Assembly (NCBI GenBank): GCA_029876055.1
Contig: CM056961.1
Span: 1 to 40,076, forward strand
DNA length: 40,076 nt
Reading direction: 5' to 3'
Source of the DNA: Madurella fahalii
Lineage: Eukaryota > Ascomycota > Sordariomycetes > Sordariales
In this document: positions 8,399-18,876 of the stretch, piece after piece
How the letters are laid out: every line of letters starts with the position of its first letter
Numbering within the stretch: the first letter of the stretch is position 1
The notes under the pieces: generated by a model
What the model was told of the DNA's origin: nothing
The model's database searches: none
What the model saw: the letters and a program-made list of their open reading frames with translations, nothing else
Program-made: the position numbers and the translations under genes

Positions 8399-11016
8399 TA
8401 TATTTAAATAAGCACTTATTGCTATTAAAATTCTTATAGAAATATATATAATAGATATAAACAAGTATATATATAATATAATTATTATATACAAGTATAT
8501 AAAGAGACTATTATGGAAAATTGTGCTATGTATTAAAGAGATTGATTTAGTTTATGTTTTTCACAAAAAAACATATGAACTCTTAGAGAAATTATTTAAT
8601 AAACGAAGTGAATTGAAATATCTTACTAACTTCAGGAAAAAAAATCAAACGAGATTCTATTATTAGTGTGAACTAAAATGGAGTAGCCTATATAAATAAG
8701 TAAAATGGCTTTAAAGCTGTTTGAATTTTGTGGGGAACCTTCCTCAAAGGCTAAATATAATACATAAGCGACAGAGAATAGTACCGTGAGGGAAAATTTT
8801 TTTGAAATAGTAGTTTTATAAGCAGCTCAAGCTTAGAAAAAATGCGAGAGCGTACCTTTTGCATAATGGGTCACCAAGTTAACATTAGATGCGAAGCAGC
8901 AATACGAAATATATTTACATATTTATTTAATATTATACTAATATAATAATAAATTATTAAATTATGTGTTGTTGTGTTTATATAACATAACATATATTAA
9001 TATAAATATACATAATATATATATATGCATAGTTAAACCGATCATTAAAATAATGAATAGTGTCTAAAGTTAGACCCGAAGCCTGGTGATCTTACTATAG
9101 TCAGGACTATAAGGGTCCGAACGGGTTATCGTTGCAAAGATATCCGAAGAACTATGGTAAGCAAAGTGAAAGACAAAACTGACCAGGATAGCTGGTTTTC
9201 TGCGAAACCTATAATAGTAGGCAGTTCAAGTAACATCTTAGTAGGTACAGAACTTAATCTCATACAAGATGTATATTTTCATATATATTTATATGAAATA
9301 CATTTTTTTTGTAAACATCGGGGGATCGTGAAGATTTTATCGGTGAGTATGTAGACTCGGAATGACAAAGATGGATCTTGAATTATCGGACATAGAATGA
9401 TAAGGTTGTATGTCAAAAGGGAAACAGCCCATAACAAATATATAGTTAAGGTTCCAAAATTATTATTGAGTGAAATTAAGAAAGCTTTTATATAAGTCGA
9501 CAAGAAGATAGGCCTGGAATCAGCCATAATTTAAAGATCTCGTAACAGAGCACTTGTTAAATCTTAAAAGTATCGAAAATTTATCGGATCTAAATAATAT
9601 ACCGAAACTTTGTCCACATATAACATTAAAAAAAAGGCTAATTACTATGGTAAAACAAAGATAATAAAGACAATAATAATGTTATTTGGTGGGGTAGCAG
9701 AACGTTGAGTTAATATTTGACTTTTATTTTTTAAATAAAATTATAGGATAACTCAAGTGATAATGGTGACATGAGTAACAAAAAAGAAGGGCATTAGCCC
9801 TCTCGCCTAAAGCTTATGGAAATTTAGAAAAGTAACGGCCTCTAAGTTTATAATCTGAAGATTATGACGATGAGAAAATCTTATTACTTTTGAGGACAAC
9901 ATTTTTTTAAGTGAAAAATGTGCTGGAAAAAATAAGTAATTAAAAACCGTTCCTAGAAACTGACTCAAGTAAGCTAGTAGAGAATACGAAGGCGCAAATG
10001 AGCTAACAATCATAAAGGAACTCGGCAAACTAACTACTCGTAACTTAGGAATAAGGAGGGCTCCTAATCTCGATTAATAGAGTAAACAGGAAGAAGCATA
10101 AAATATTGTTGTACGACTGTTTAATTAAAACAAAGCACTTTGCAAAAGATGATAAATCTAAGTATTGAGTGTGATCTCTGCCCGATGCCGGCTGGTTAAC
10201 GAATTTATTAAATAAAAAGTTTGATTTTAGAGGAACCCCCGGTTAATGGCGGCCTTAGCGTGAGGGTCCTAAGGTAGCGAAATGCCTTGGCCGTTAAATG
10301 CGGTCTTGCATGAATGACGTAACGATACAACAGCTGTCTCTATGATTGACTCAGTGAAATTGGAATAGCTGTGCAGATACAGTTTACCTCTAGTTAGACG
10401 AGAAGACCCTATGCAGCTTTACTATTACTAATTATCGAATATGATCCCGGCTATTTTTAGTGTATAAGGTAATCGATAAGATACAATTGAAACACCTTTA
10501 TTATTCTGTCATATTGCTAAACCTTGTAATGAGGGACAATTGTTAGGAGATAGTTTATGCGGGGCACAGACCCCACAAAGAGTAGATGGGTGTGTCTAAA
10601 CATTATAAATTTATGTTTGCAATTTTTTCTATAGTAATCCTATATTTAATCATTTACACGCTGTTCAATTATATATGTAATACATATAATTTATATATGT
10701 ATTATAGTCTTTGGATAAAGTATAAAAGTTATTATGCATTAATTTGTATAATAATTTCTATGTAAAGTCGTTGTGAGGGGTAAGATTTTGTTTATGGAGA
10801 AATTAGATGTAATACAAAAAATATATTGAGTTTTCTAATATTTTATAGTTATTATTATTTTAATAGTAAAAATGTTTATTACTTAAAAAGCTTAATGGCT
10901 TAATCTTGCCTTACTGTTTGATTAACAACAAATCTTACAGTCGCGTAAGCGGGGCATAGGATCACAAGATACAAAAAGGAAAGATCTTGGATTTTTGGAA
11001 AAGCTACGCTAGGGAT

Positions 11017-12611
11017 GTTTGTCCTTCAATATTAAAAAAAAATAATTGAAAATATATTGGGTTAATTTCAAAAATTACTTTTTTTACTTAAAGTAAATTT
11101 GAAGCGAAATTTATCTTAGCATTTTTATATAAAGATAAAATCGTTCAACGACTATAAGGTGAGGAATGCTAACAATAATCCTTTATAAATACCCAACTTT
11201 CTTTTTTTTTATGTATAAAAATATGTAAAATAGTAAAAAAATTTTATGAATAATAAAACTAAAAAATTTTTAGATATTTTTAGTAAATATATTAAAAATA
11301 ATAATAAAATAATACCTTTTAAAGCAATAACTTCTGATGTAGGAAAAACAAAATATTTTCCTCCCATATCTAAAGAATGAAAGAATAGTATTTATGTTTT
11401 TAACCAGAATAATCTAAAAAACTTACCTATTTACGATATAAATATTAATTTATTAATTAAAAATTTTTTTAATTTATATTTTAATTCCAAATTTATTTTA
11501 AAAAAATACATATCTTATAGACTTAGATCTAAGTCTTTTAATAAAATATATGCAAGCAAAGCAGAAATAAAACATACTAATAATAAAGCAATTTTAACTG
11601 TTTATGTATATAATCGAGAAAAGATATCTTTATATAAAAAAATAAGATTATTAAGAAAATCTTTTTATAATAAAATTAAATTATTAATCTATAAAAATAA
11701 GGAAATATTTGAATTTAATGGAGAAGATTCTAATAATATGTATAATAAATCAATTAAAGTTTTATTATATAAAAACATAAAACTTCTTAGAAAATATAAA
11801 TTTAGATTAAATCTTAATAAATATAAATTTGAAGAAAAACTCCTATATAAATTAAAAAATTTTATTGTAAAATTTTATAATAAAAAAGTAGAATTTAATA
11901 TTGTAAATCTTAGATCAGTTGTTTTTCATAGTGATTTTTTTACTAAAATATTAACATCTAAACTTAAAAATAGAAAAGTTAATATATTAAAAACAATGGA
12001 TACTATTTTAAATAAAGTAGTTTTACCCAAAGTAAATAGAATAGTAGAAAGAAGTTCTTTAATAAGAACAAAAGATTTAAATTTATTAGAAAATAAATAT
12101 AAATATATGAACTTAAGTTTTATTTTAAAGTCTAAAAATTTATCCGACTTATTAAATAACTTATATAATAATATAATTATAGATTATTATAATAATAATT
12201 TATTAAAGAAAAACTATAAAAAAATATACGAAATTATATTTAATTCTATAAATTATAAAAATATGGGTGGTATGAGATTAGAAGCTAAAGGTAGATTAAC
12301 TAAACGTTATAGAGCAGATAGAGCTATATTTAAAGTTAGATGAAAAGGTGGACTAAAAAATATTGATTCTTCATATAAAGGATTATCCTCCGTAAATATG
12401 AGAGGTTACCTTAAACCTAACGTGGATTATTCTATCTTTACATCTAAACGTCGTATTGGTGCTTTTGCAGTGAAAGGTTGAATAAGTGGTAAATAATTGT
12501 AATAGTTTTGTTTTATTTTATACTAAAAAAAATACATAAAAAGAAGGAAATGAAGAAATAGTCTGAACCATTTTGTGAAAGATGGAAATAAATTAATATG
12601 ATAACAAGTTG
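11017..12611 (+). mobile_element. Group I intron in rnl (mL2450-type site)
   Basis: It splits the conserved sequence GCTACGCTAGGGAT / AACAGGCTAATTT, the site occupied by the rps3-carrying intron of most Pezizomycotina. The upstream exon ends in T and the intron ends in G, as group I rules require. GACTAT at 11150-11155 and ATAGTC at 12558-12563 are complementary and fit the two strands of helix P7. rps3 lies between them, in the looped-out part. Length 1595 nt. Confidence 0.9.
11246..12496 (+). CDS. rps3: Ribosomal protein S3 (intron-encoded)
   Basis: Small-subunit ribosomal protein of 416 residues, from ATG 11246 to TAA 12494. It is very Lys/Asn-rich through the first 330 residues, with a conserved C-terminal block: GGMRLEAKGRLTKRYRADRA, then FKVRWKGGLKN and the final RRIGAFAVKGWISGK. 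TGA codons at 11378, 12341 and 12479 are read as Trp. In frame upstream are only TAA/TAG codons, which fixes the start. Location inside the rnl intron is the standard place in Pezizomycotina. Confidence 0.93.
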
Positions 12612-13212
12612 AACAGGCTAATTTGCGCAAGAGTGCACAAAACGAGTGCGCGGTTTGGCACCTCGATGTCGGCTTAACTTATCCTCATGGATGCAGAAAC
12701 TATGTAGGGTACGACTGTTCGTCGATTAAAAAGTTACATGAGCTGGGTTAAATACGTCGTGAGACAGTATGGTTTCTATCTTCTAGAGGGAGTTAGAATA
12801 TAACAAGGATTAACCTTGTACGAGAGGAACATGGGGTACTGTTGGGATACCGAGAGGTATAACAATTTTATTAACCTCTGGTTTACCTGTTGTTTATATG
12901 CCTGATATTAATTATTAATACATAGGAGTATGTATTAATATATAGGATGTATATATACTATATATATATATATCCGCGGATGTTAACGTCACTTTACTAA
13001 ATAAATAATATAAGCATGGCAGGAAAGCTAAGTTAGTCCAAGATAAGTGCTGAAAGCATGTAGGCACGAAGCTAACCTTGAGATATTTCTTAAATATACG
13101 TAATATAATATTACATTAATAGGCTTAATTTGTAAGAATTTAGAAATTGTCAGATATTAAGTACTAATTTTATAATAAACTATATAATTAATATATCTTA
13201 TTTATAATTTAT

Positions 13213-13283
13213 GCCTAGTTAGCATAAGAGTAATGTTATTGTTTTGTAATCAATAGAAGCAAGTGCGAATCTTGCACTGGGCT
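13213..13283 (+). tRNA. trnT: tRNA-Thr (TGT)
   Basis: Acceptor GCCTAGT pairs with ACTGGGC; anticodon loop TTTGTAA, with a T-T mismatch closing the stem. Confidence 0.92.
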
Positions 13284-13408
13284 AAATGCCATTTATGTGT
13301 TAATATTGCTGGATGATAGGATCTAAATGCTATTATCATATTACATTAAAATTCAATATGAGGAGGTAAGATTTTTATCTTGCACTAGTACCAGTATTGT
13401 TAATATAA

Positions 13409-13480
13409 GGATTAGTCGTCAAGTGGTATGACATAGCTCTTTCAATGCTATCTTCGCAGGTTCGAATCCTGCCTAGTCTA
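13409..13480 (+). tRNA. trnE: tRNA-Glu (TTC)
   Basis: Acceptor GGATTAG pairs with CTAGTCT, anticodon loop CTTTCAA and T arm GCAGG/CCTGC. Confidence 0.93.
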
Positions 13481-13618
13481 AATATGTAATATATGTATAT
13501 ATATAATATACATATAAATAATTATATGAAGGAGGTAATTTGCTGCTTATGCGAGATAATTATTATTTATTCTATCATAATGCAATATTTATTATAATTG
13601 TATTTAAAAGTAATTATT

Positions 13619-13691
13619 GAGGCTATAGCTCAATTGGTAGAGCGTACTGCTCATAACAGTAATTATAAGTGTTCAAGTCACTTTAGCCTTA
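13619..13691 (+). tRNA. trnM: tRNA-Met (CAT), first of three
   Basis: Acceptor GAGGCTA pairs with TAGCCTT; anticodon arm TACTG CTCATAA CAGTA. Confidence 0.93.
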
Positions 13692-13706
13692 TAAGCTAAG
13701 AAAACC

Positions 13707-13776
13707 GCGGTCTAGTGTAATAGTTAACATTTTTAGCTCATGACTAAAAGAAGAAGGTGCGAATCCTTTATCCGCA
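13707..13776 (+). tRNA. trnM: tRNA-Met (CAT), second of three
   Basis: Anticodon arm TTTAG CTCATGA CTAAA. The acceptor pairs GCGG/CCGC at the end but is weak in its inner part. Confidence 0.85.
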
Positions 13777-13876
13777 TTTATATATAGATAAAAAATATAT
13801 AAATTGTATTTAGTTATTATTATACGTCTTGCATATATTACATAATATACTAATACATTTATTATAAATTTAATAT

Positions 13877-13958
13877 ATCCGAGTGCTGGAATGGTAGACA
13901 GTGCAAACTTAAGCTTTGCTGGTTAGTAGCCGTGAACGTTCAAGTCGTTCCTCGGATA
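13877..13958 (+). tRNA. trnL: tRNA-Leu (TAA)
   Basis: Acceptor ATCCGAG pairs perfectly with CTCGGAT, anticodon TAA, long variable arm. It reads UUR codons. Confidence 0.94.
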
Positions 13959-14016
13959 TTAAAGTATATTAAACAATAAAAATAATACGCAAATAGCTCT
14001 ATGTATATAGATATAA

Positions 14017-14040
14017 GGGGATATAGTCTAATTTGCTGTT
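14017..14040 (+). pseudogene. Partial tRNA-Ala 5' duplicate
   Basis: GGGGATATAGTCTAATT closely matches the first 17 nt of trnA at 14132 and then diverges with no matching acceptor strand. It is a truncated copy. Confidence 0.55.
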
Positions 14041-14131
14041 AAAACACTGACTTGACATAAGGTTAATATGGTTATTTTGTTAATCATTAGTAATCGATTT
14101 GGTTATTATTGGTTGTAGTTATTTTAAGGAA

Positions 14132-14203
14132 GGGGATATAGTATAATTGGTAATACGATAACGTTGCATGTTATCTACCCAGGTTCGATTCCTGGTATCT
14201 CCA
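14132..14203 (+). tRNA. trnA: tRNA-Ala (TGC)
   Basis: Acceptor GGGGATA pairs with TATCTCC; anticodon arm ATAAC GTTGCAT GTTAT. Confidence 0.95.
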
Positions 14204-14206
14204 TAA

Positions 14207-14279
14207 GCCTGAGAAGCTCAATTGGTAGAGCAGAGCATTGAAGCTGCTTTGGTTGTAAGTTCAAGTCTTATCTTAGGCA
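14207..14279 (+). tRNA. trnF: tRNA-Phe (GAA)
   Basis: Acceptor GCCTGAG pairs with CTTAGGC; anticodon loop TTGAAGC. Confidence 0.94.
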
Positions 14280-14289
14280 TAAAATACAA

Positions 14290-14372
14290 ATGGGTGTGCT
14301 GGAATTGGTAGACAGGTTCCGTTTAGGCCGGGATAGTTTAAAACTGTGCAAGTTCAAGCCTTGTCACCCATA
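14290..14372 (+). tRNA. trnL: tRNA-Leu (TAG)
   Basis: Acceptor ATGGGTG pairs perfectly with CACCCAT; anticodon loop TTTAGGC; long variable arm. Confidence 0.94.
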
Positions 14373-14455
14373 TATTACAATATATTAGTTGTAATCTAAA
14401 AAAAATCTTTTTTTTAGTGAATTAAAATTTTTAATCTTAAATTTGTTTAGAATAG

Positions 14456-14528
14456 TATGTTGTAGACTAATGGGTAAGTCATAAATTTTTGGTATTTACA
14501 ATTGAGTGTTCGAATCACTCCAACATAA
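14456..14528 (+). tRNA. trnQ: tRNA-Gln (TTG)
   Basis: Acceptor TATGTTG pairs perfectly with CAACATA; anticodon loop TTTTGGT. Confidence 0.95.
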
Positions 14529-14735
14529 TCTTTTTTAATGAAATGAATAAATGATAAATTAACTATTTTTTTTTAACTACATTAGTTAGTTATAGAATGA
14601 ATTTAATGAGAAAAAATCCAATATGGCCGGCCCGCTGCATCGCTGCACCTAGTCGTCATTTTACTCTCAATTAAAATGGTAATGAATCTTATAATTAAAG
14701 ATAAATTAAAAAAGAAAATATAAATTATTATAAAA

Positions 14736-14810
14736 GGATAATATAGCTCAATAGGTAGAGCAACTGTATGTGGCACAGTAGGTTCTCTGTTCAAGTCAGA
14801 GTGTTGTCCC
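14736..14810 (+). tRNA. trnH: tRNA-His (GTG)
   Basis: Acceptor GGATAAT pairs with GTTGTCC; anticodon arm ACTGT ATGTGGC ACAGT. The spacer before it holds a small GC-rich patch at 14624-14650. Confidence 0.94.
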
Positions 14811-14912
14811 ATTAGAACAATTAGTACTTTTTAGTATATAAAAAATTTTAACCTTAATAGTTAATAAACAAAGCTGAAAAATAACAATTTGTACTAATAC
14901 TAATATAAATAA

Positions 14913-14984
14913 GCCAGAGTAGTTTAACCGGTAAAACCTTAATTTCATGCATTAAAGATGAGAATTCGATTTTCTCCTCAGGCT
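14913..14984 (+). tRNA. trnM: tRNA-Met (CAT), third of three
   Basis: Acceptor GCCAGAG pairs with CTCAGGC with one A-A mismatch; anticodon arm TTAAT TTCATGC ATTAA. Confidence 0.9.
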
Positions 14985-14985
14985 C

Positions 14986-15040
14986 TGCGTATAATATGTA
15001 TTTATTAACCTTTGTGTTGCGCGTGTCCATATTATACGCA
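14986..15040. repeat. Perfect 13-bp-stem hairpin before nad2
   Basis: TGCGTATAATATG at 14986-14998 is exactly complementary to CATATTATACGCA at 15028-15040. It follows trnM directly and precedes the GC cluster. Confidence 0.8.
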
Positions 15041-15049
15041 TAATATATA

Positions 15050-15084
15050 GGCGCGCGCGCGTTGCGGCGGCGGCGACGGCGGCG
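15050..15084. repeat. GC-rich cluster of CG and CGG repeats
   Basis: About 35 nt made almost only of G and C (GCGCGCGCGCG then CGG-type triplets), isolated in AT-rich DNA about 95 nt before nad2. It is much like the GC clusters of some fungal mtDNAs. Confidence 0.85.
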
Positions 15085-15177
15085 TTTATATAATTCTTGA
15101 TGTAATCCCTGTGTATAATCCCTGTCTGTCAAAAAAAACAGAAACCCCTAAATAATTTATTACTTTCCTTTCTTTTT

Positions 15178-16863
15178 ATGCTAATAATATCTATGCTGTC
15201 TTTGTTGCTATCTATTTCCGTTACTTTAAGACGAGATATGTCTATCCTTTTTAATAGGATAGCTATTATAGCATTAATATATTGTATATTACATGACACA
15301 ATGAGTTTATCTTTTATAAGTAAAGGTCTAGGTTTACATGGAGGTTTATTACATATAACTAATATAACACAAATATTTCATATATTTATTTTTTTTATTA
15401 GTATATTAATATTGCAATTAACAAGTTTCTATCCTAGAAAAGTCTGAATACTAGAACATTCATCATTAAAAGATTTAATTTTTAATAAATTTTTGTACTA
15501 TAGAACAAAAATTATTAATAAAATGGGAGAACATATGAAAATAATAGAATATCCTTTAATTTTATTATTTGTTATTAGTGGAGCAGTATTTTTAATGTCA
15601 ACTAATGATTTAGTTTCTATTTTCCTTTCTATAGAACTACAAAGCTATGGTCTATATCTACTAAGTACTATTTATAGAAATTCTGAATTATCTACCACAG
15701 GAGGTTTAATTTACTTTTTATTAGGAGGTTTAAGTTCTTGTTTTATTTTATTAGGTACAAGTTTATTATATGTAAATTCAGGTACTACAAGTATGGATGG
15801 TCTGTATATACTTAATAGTATAAGTGATGTAAGTGGTGATGGCGTTGCCTCTTGATATAAATCGTATTATTTAAATTTCTCTTTACTTATATTTAGTATA
15901 GGATTTTTATTTAAAGTTAGTGCAGCACCTTTCCATTTCTGATCTCCTGATGTTTATGATGCTATTCCTACTATAGTTACAACATTTGTTTCAATTATAG
16001 CAAAAATTTCTATTTTTATATTTTTGTTAGAATTAGTTTATCACACAAATAGTTGTATATCAGAGTTTAGCTGAACATATGCTTTATTAATAAGTTCTCT
16101 TCTTTCATTAATAATAGGTACTGTTGTAGGTTTGACACAATTTAGAATTAAAAGATTACTTGCGTATAGTACTATCTCTCATGTAGGTTTTATATTATTA
16201 GCTTTAAGTATTTCTAGTATAGAATCAACACAAGCATTTATATTTTATATAATACAATATTCTATAAGTAATTTAAATGCATTCTTTATAATAATAACTA
16301 TAGGATTCTCTTTATACGGTTATATAACTAATAATAAGGAGTATAAATCTTTATTAGATAAAAATAATTCTCCTGTACAATTAATTAGTCAATTAAAAGG
16401 GTATTTTTATATAAATCCTTTATTATCTTTAAGTTTAGCTATTACTATATTTTCTTTTGTAGGTATACCACCTTTGGTAGGATTTTTTGCAAAACAGATG
16501 GTACTAAGTGCTGCTTTAGATAATGGATATATTTTCTTATCCTTAATAGCTATAATTACTAGCGTAATAGGTGCAGTTTATTACTTAAATGTAATCAAAG
16601 AGATTTTTTTCTATTCTCCTGAACATGAATTAAATCCTATTTTTAATGAATCTGATTCTAATTTAAAAAGTGGAATTTTTAATGAAAAAAATGTTCCAGT
16701 TAAATTTATAGAATTTGAAGGTAGAAATATTTTTATTTCTAGTCCTTTTTCTATTACAATTTCTATTATTACATTAATAATATTATTATTTATTTTTATG
16801 AACAAGGAATGATTAAGTATGGGTACCATATTGGTACAAGTTTTATTTAGTGCGCAGTCTTAA
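15178..16863 (+). CDS. nad2: NADH dehydrogenase subunit 2
   Basis: Antiporter-like membrane subunit of complex I, 561 residues. Conserved segments are STNDLVSIFLSIELQSYGLY, the core VSAAPFHFWSPDVYDAIPT, RIKRLLAYSTISHVGFILLA and FVGIPPLVGFFAKQMVL. TGA is read as Trp at several positions, including 15445, 15853 and 15940. The ATG at 15178 precedes the first hydrophobic helix and sits 38 nt after a stretch rich in stops. The stop TAA at 16861-16863 is directly followed by the nad3 ATG with no gap, the usual close nad2-nad3 coupling implying one transcript. Confidence 0.96.
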
Positions 16864-17277
16864 ATGAGTAGTATGACATTATTTATTTTATTAGTAGTTA
16901 TAATTGCTTTACTTTTTTTATTTATTAATTTAGTATTTGCTCCTCATAACCCTTATCAAGAAAAATATAGTATATTTGAATGTGGTTTTCATAGTTTTTT
17001 AGGTCAAAATAGAACACAATTTGGAGTTAAATTTTTTATTTTTGCTTTAGTATACTTATTATTAGATTTAGAAATCTTGTTAATTTTCCCTTTTGCAGTA
17101 AGTGAATATGTAAATAATATTTATGGTTTAATTATAACATTAGGATTTATAACTATTATAACTGTAGGTTTTGTTTATGAGTTAGGAAAAAGTGCATTAA
17201 AAATAGATAGTCGACAAATGATAACTATGACTAACTTTAATCCCTCTTCAACAATAGAATATTTAGGAAAATTATAA
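16864..17277 (+). CDS. nad3: NADH dehydrogenase subunit 3
   Basis: Complex I membrane subunit of 137 residues. It carries the conserved loop YSIFECGFHSFLGQNRTQFG, with the Cys that marks the active/deactive transition, and then FALVYLLLDLEILLIFPFAV with its buried acidic residues. It starts immediately after the nad2 stop and ends with TAA at 17275. Confidence 0.97.
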   Translation: MSSMTLFILLVVIIALLFLFINLVFAPHNPYQEKYSIFECGFHSFLGQNRTQFGVKFFIFALVYLLLDLEILLIFPFAVSEYVNNIYGLIITLGFITIITVGFVYELGKSALKIDSRQMITMTNFNPSSTIEYLGKL

Positions 17278-17598
17278 AAAATATAAATATATTATTATAT
17301 TTATAAGTAAAATATATCTTATATTTGTTTGGTTGTTTGCTGGCTATTTTGGTTTTATTTTGCTTTGCTTTACTTTGCTAATTTCGATTCTAGTATATAA
17401 TATATTATATATGATGGTAGGTTAGCGGGAGGGAATTGAGGTGTACAGCAGTGTACAACACTGCAGCAGGCAGCAGAAGGAAGGAAGGCGGCCAAAATAC
17501 ACTTGTTATATTTATATTCTATATATCATGAAAAAGATAATATATATATATTATATATTATAGTATAATATTACAATATAGAAAATCAAATCTTTTTA
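17278..17598. other. Spacer between nad3 and cox2, where atp9 is often found
   Basis: No gene seen in 321 nt. In Hypocreales-type gene orders atp9 often lies here, but no frame matching the short glycine-rich c-subunit is present. A GC-richer, CAGCAG/GGAAGG-containing patch lies near 17425-17495. Confidence 0.6.
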
Positions 17599-18354
17599 AT
17601 GTTGTTTCTTTTTATTCATTCACTGATTATTAATATGGACGCTCCCAGTCCTTGAGGTATATATTTCCAAGATAGTGCTACTCCACAGATGGAAGGATTA
17701 GTAGAATTACATGATAATATAATGTATTACTTAGTAATAATACTATTTGGTGTAGGATGAATTATATTATCTATAATAAGAAATTATATCAGTACAAAAT
17801 CACCTATATCACATAAATATTTAAATCACGGTACATTAATCGAACTAATATGAACTATTACTCCTGCAGTAATATTAATATTGATTGCTTTCCCTTCATT
17901 CAAATTATTATATTTAATGGATGAAGTAAGCGACCCTTCTATGTCAGTTTTAGCAGAGGGTCACCAATGATATTGAAGCTACCAATACCCGGATTTTTTA
18001 GACTCAAATGATCAATTTATAGAATTTGATTCATATATAGTGCCTGAATCTGATTTGGAAGAAGGAGCATTAAGAATGTTAGAGGTGGATAATAGAGTTA
18101 TCCTTCCTGAATTAACACATGTTAGATTTATTATCACTGCGGGTGATGTTATACATTCTTTTTCTTGTAACTCTTTAGGAATAAAATGTGATGCTTATCC
18201 TGGTAGACTTAATCAAGTATCTGTTTTTATTAATAGAGAAGGTGTTTTCTATGGTCAATGTTCAGAAATATGTGGAATACTACATAGTTCTATGCCAATT
18301 GTAATAGAATCTGTATCTTTAGAAAAATTCCTTACTTGATTAGAAGAACAATAG
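17599..18354 (+). CDS. cox2: Cytochrome c oxidase subunit 2
   Basis: CuA-carrying subunit that receives electrons from cytochrome c, 251 residues. It has two N-terminal transmembrane helices (MYYLVIILFGVGWIIL; TITPAVILILIAFPSF) and the aromatic region EGHQWYWSYQYPDF. The CuA site is shown by DVIHSF, then GQCSEICGILHSSMPI (two Cys, Glu, His, Met). The His-helix region reads HSFSCNSLGIKCDAYPGR, with SCN where most homologues have AVP. The start is ATG 17599; ATG 17635 (MDAPSPW) may be close to the mature N-terminus. The stop is TAG. Confidence 0.97.
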
Positions 18355-18802
18355 GAGGGTTGTATCTCCTGATATAATAATTATTAAGCTAATACCTAAC
18401 TTAGCCAATTTAATACTTTATCCTTATAGCATTTACATTTATTATATGATAAATTATTAATCTTTATATATAGTTATTCTATTAGTTTTTTAAATAATAT
18501 ATTATTTAATAGGCAGGCATACCTATAGATTTTTAACTTTAGTTTATATATTTATATAACCAAAGATATTATGTAATCTAAAAACTTTAAGGTAGATATA
18601 AACCGTAAATAGTCTTATACCAATAATTGCAAATGCTATAAGGATTTTTATAGTCTTAAATCTTCTAATTAGTTTATATATAAAACTAAATAATAAATGA
18701 TTAGATAGCATTTATTATTTAATCCTTTTATCTTGATAAAAGAAAAAGAGAACGGAGAAGAATTAAGAGGTTACCTCTTAAGGTAAAGCCGAGCTGTATA
18801 TA
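18355..18802. other. AT-rich spacer after cox2
   Basis: No gene seen in about 450 nt. It contains long A/T tracts and imperfect palindromes such as the GATAAATTATTAATC region. Confidence 0.45.
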
Positions 18803-18876
18803 GGCATGTTAGCTTAATGGTAAAGTATAGTAGAATTTTGTCTACTAAAATATGAGTTCAAGTCTCGTATATGCCG
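18803..18876 (+). tRNA. tRNA-Arg-like paralog with altered anticodon arm
   Basis: Clearly related to trnR(ACG) at 19941 (shared TGTTAGC-TAATGGTAA and ATGAGTTCAAGTCTC-TA). Acceptor GGCATGT pairs with ATATGCC, and the D and T arms are intact. The anticodon arm AGTAG-AATTTTGT-CTACT has an 8-nt loop, or 6-nt if extended by one pair, so no standard anticodon can be assigned. Either a decaying duplicate or a tRNA with an unusual loop. Confidence 0.6.

Larger units (their letters stand above)
8500..13175 (+). rRNA. rnl: Large-subunit mitochondrial rRNA (one intron)
   Basis: Carries the peptidyl transferase centre. Recognisable conserved stretches are the domain II GAAGCCTGGTGATC near 9077, CTTACAGTCGCGTAAGCGGG near 10932 and ACGAGAAGACCCTATGCAGC near 10398. 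Others are the domain V peptidyl transferase and A-site sequences (GCGGCCTTAGCGTGAGGGTC near 10249, ATGTCGGCTTAACTTATCCT near 12666) and the sarcin-ricin loop within TTGTACGAGAGGAACATGGG near 12816. Exon 1 ends at 11016 and exon 2 starts at 12612. The 3' end is set from AAGTACTAAT near 13160, matching the bacterial GGTACTAATGA close to the terminus. Both outer ends are approximate to about 20 nt. Confidence 0.94.

Noticed and set aside
9154..10028. Several short open frames on both strands
   Set aside because: All lie within rnl conserved domains; no protein features.
14603..14812. Open frame on - strand
   Set aside because: Antisense to trnH and spacer; composition not protein-like.
14854..15132. 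Open frame on - strand with an Arg-rich run
   Set aside because: Arises from the GC cluster and trnM antisense; the Arg run is only the CGG repeat translated.
16611..16829. Open frame on - strand
   Set aside because: Antisense to the end of nad2.
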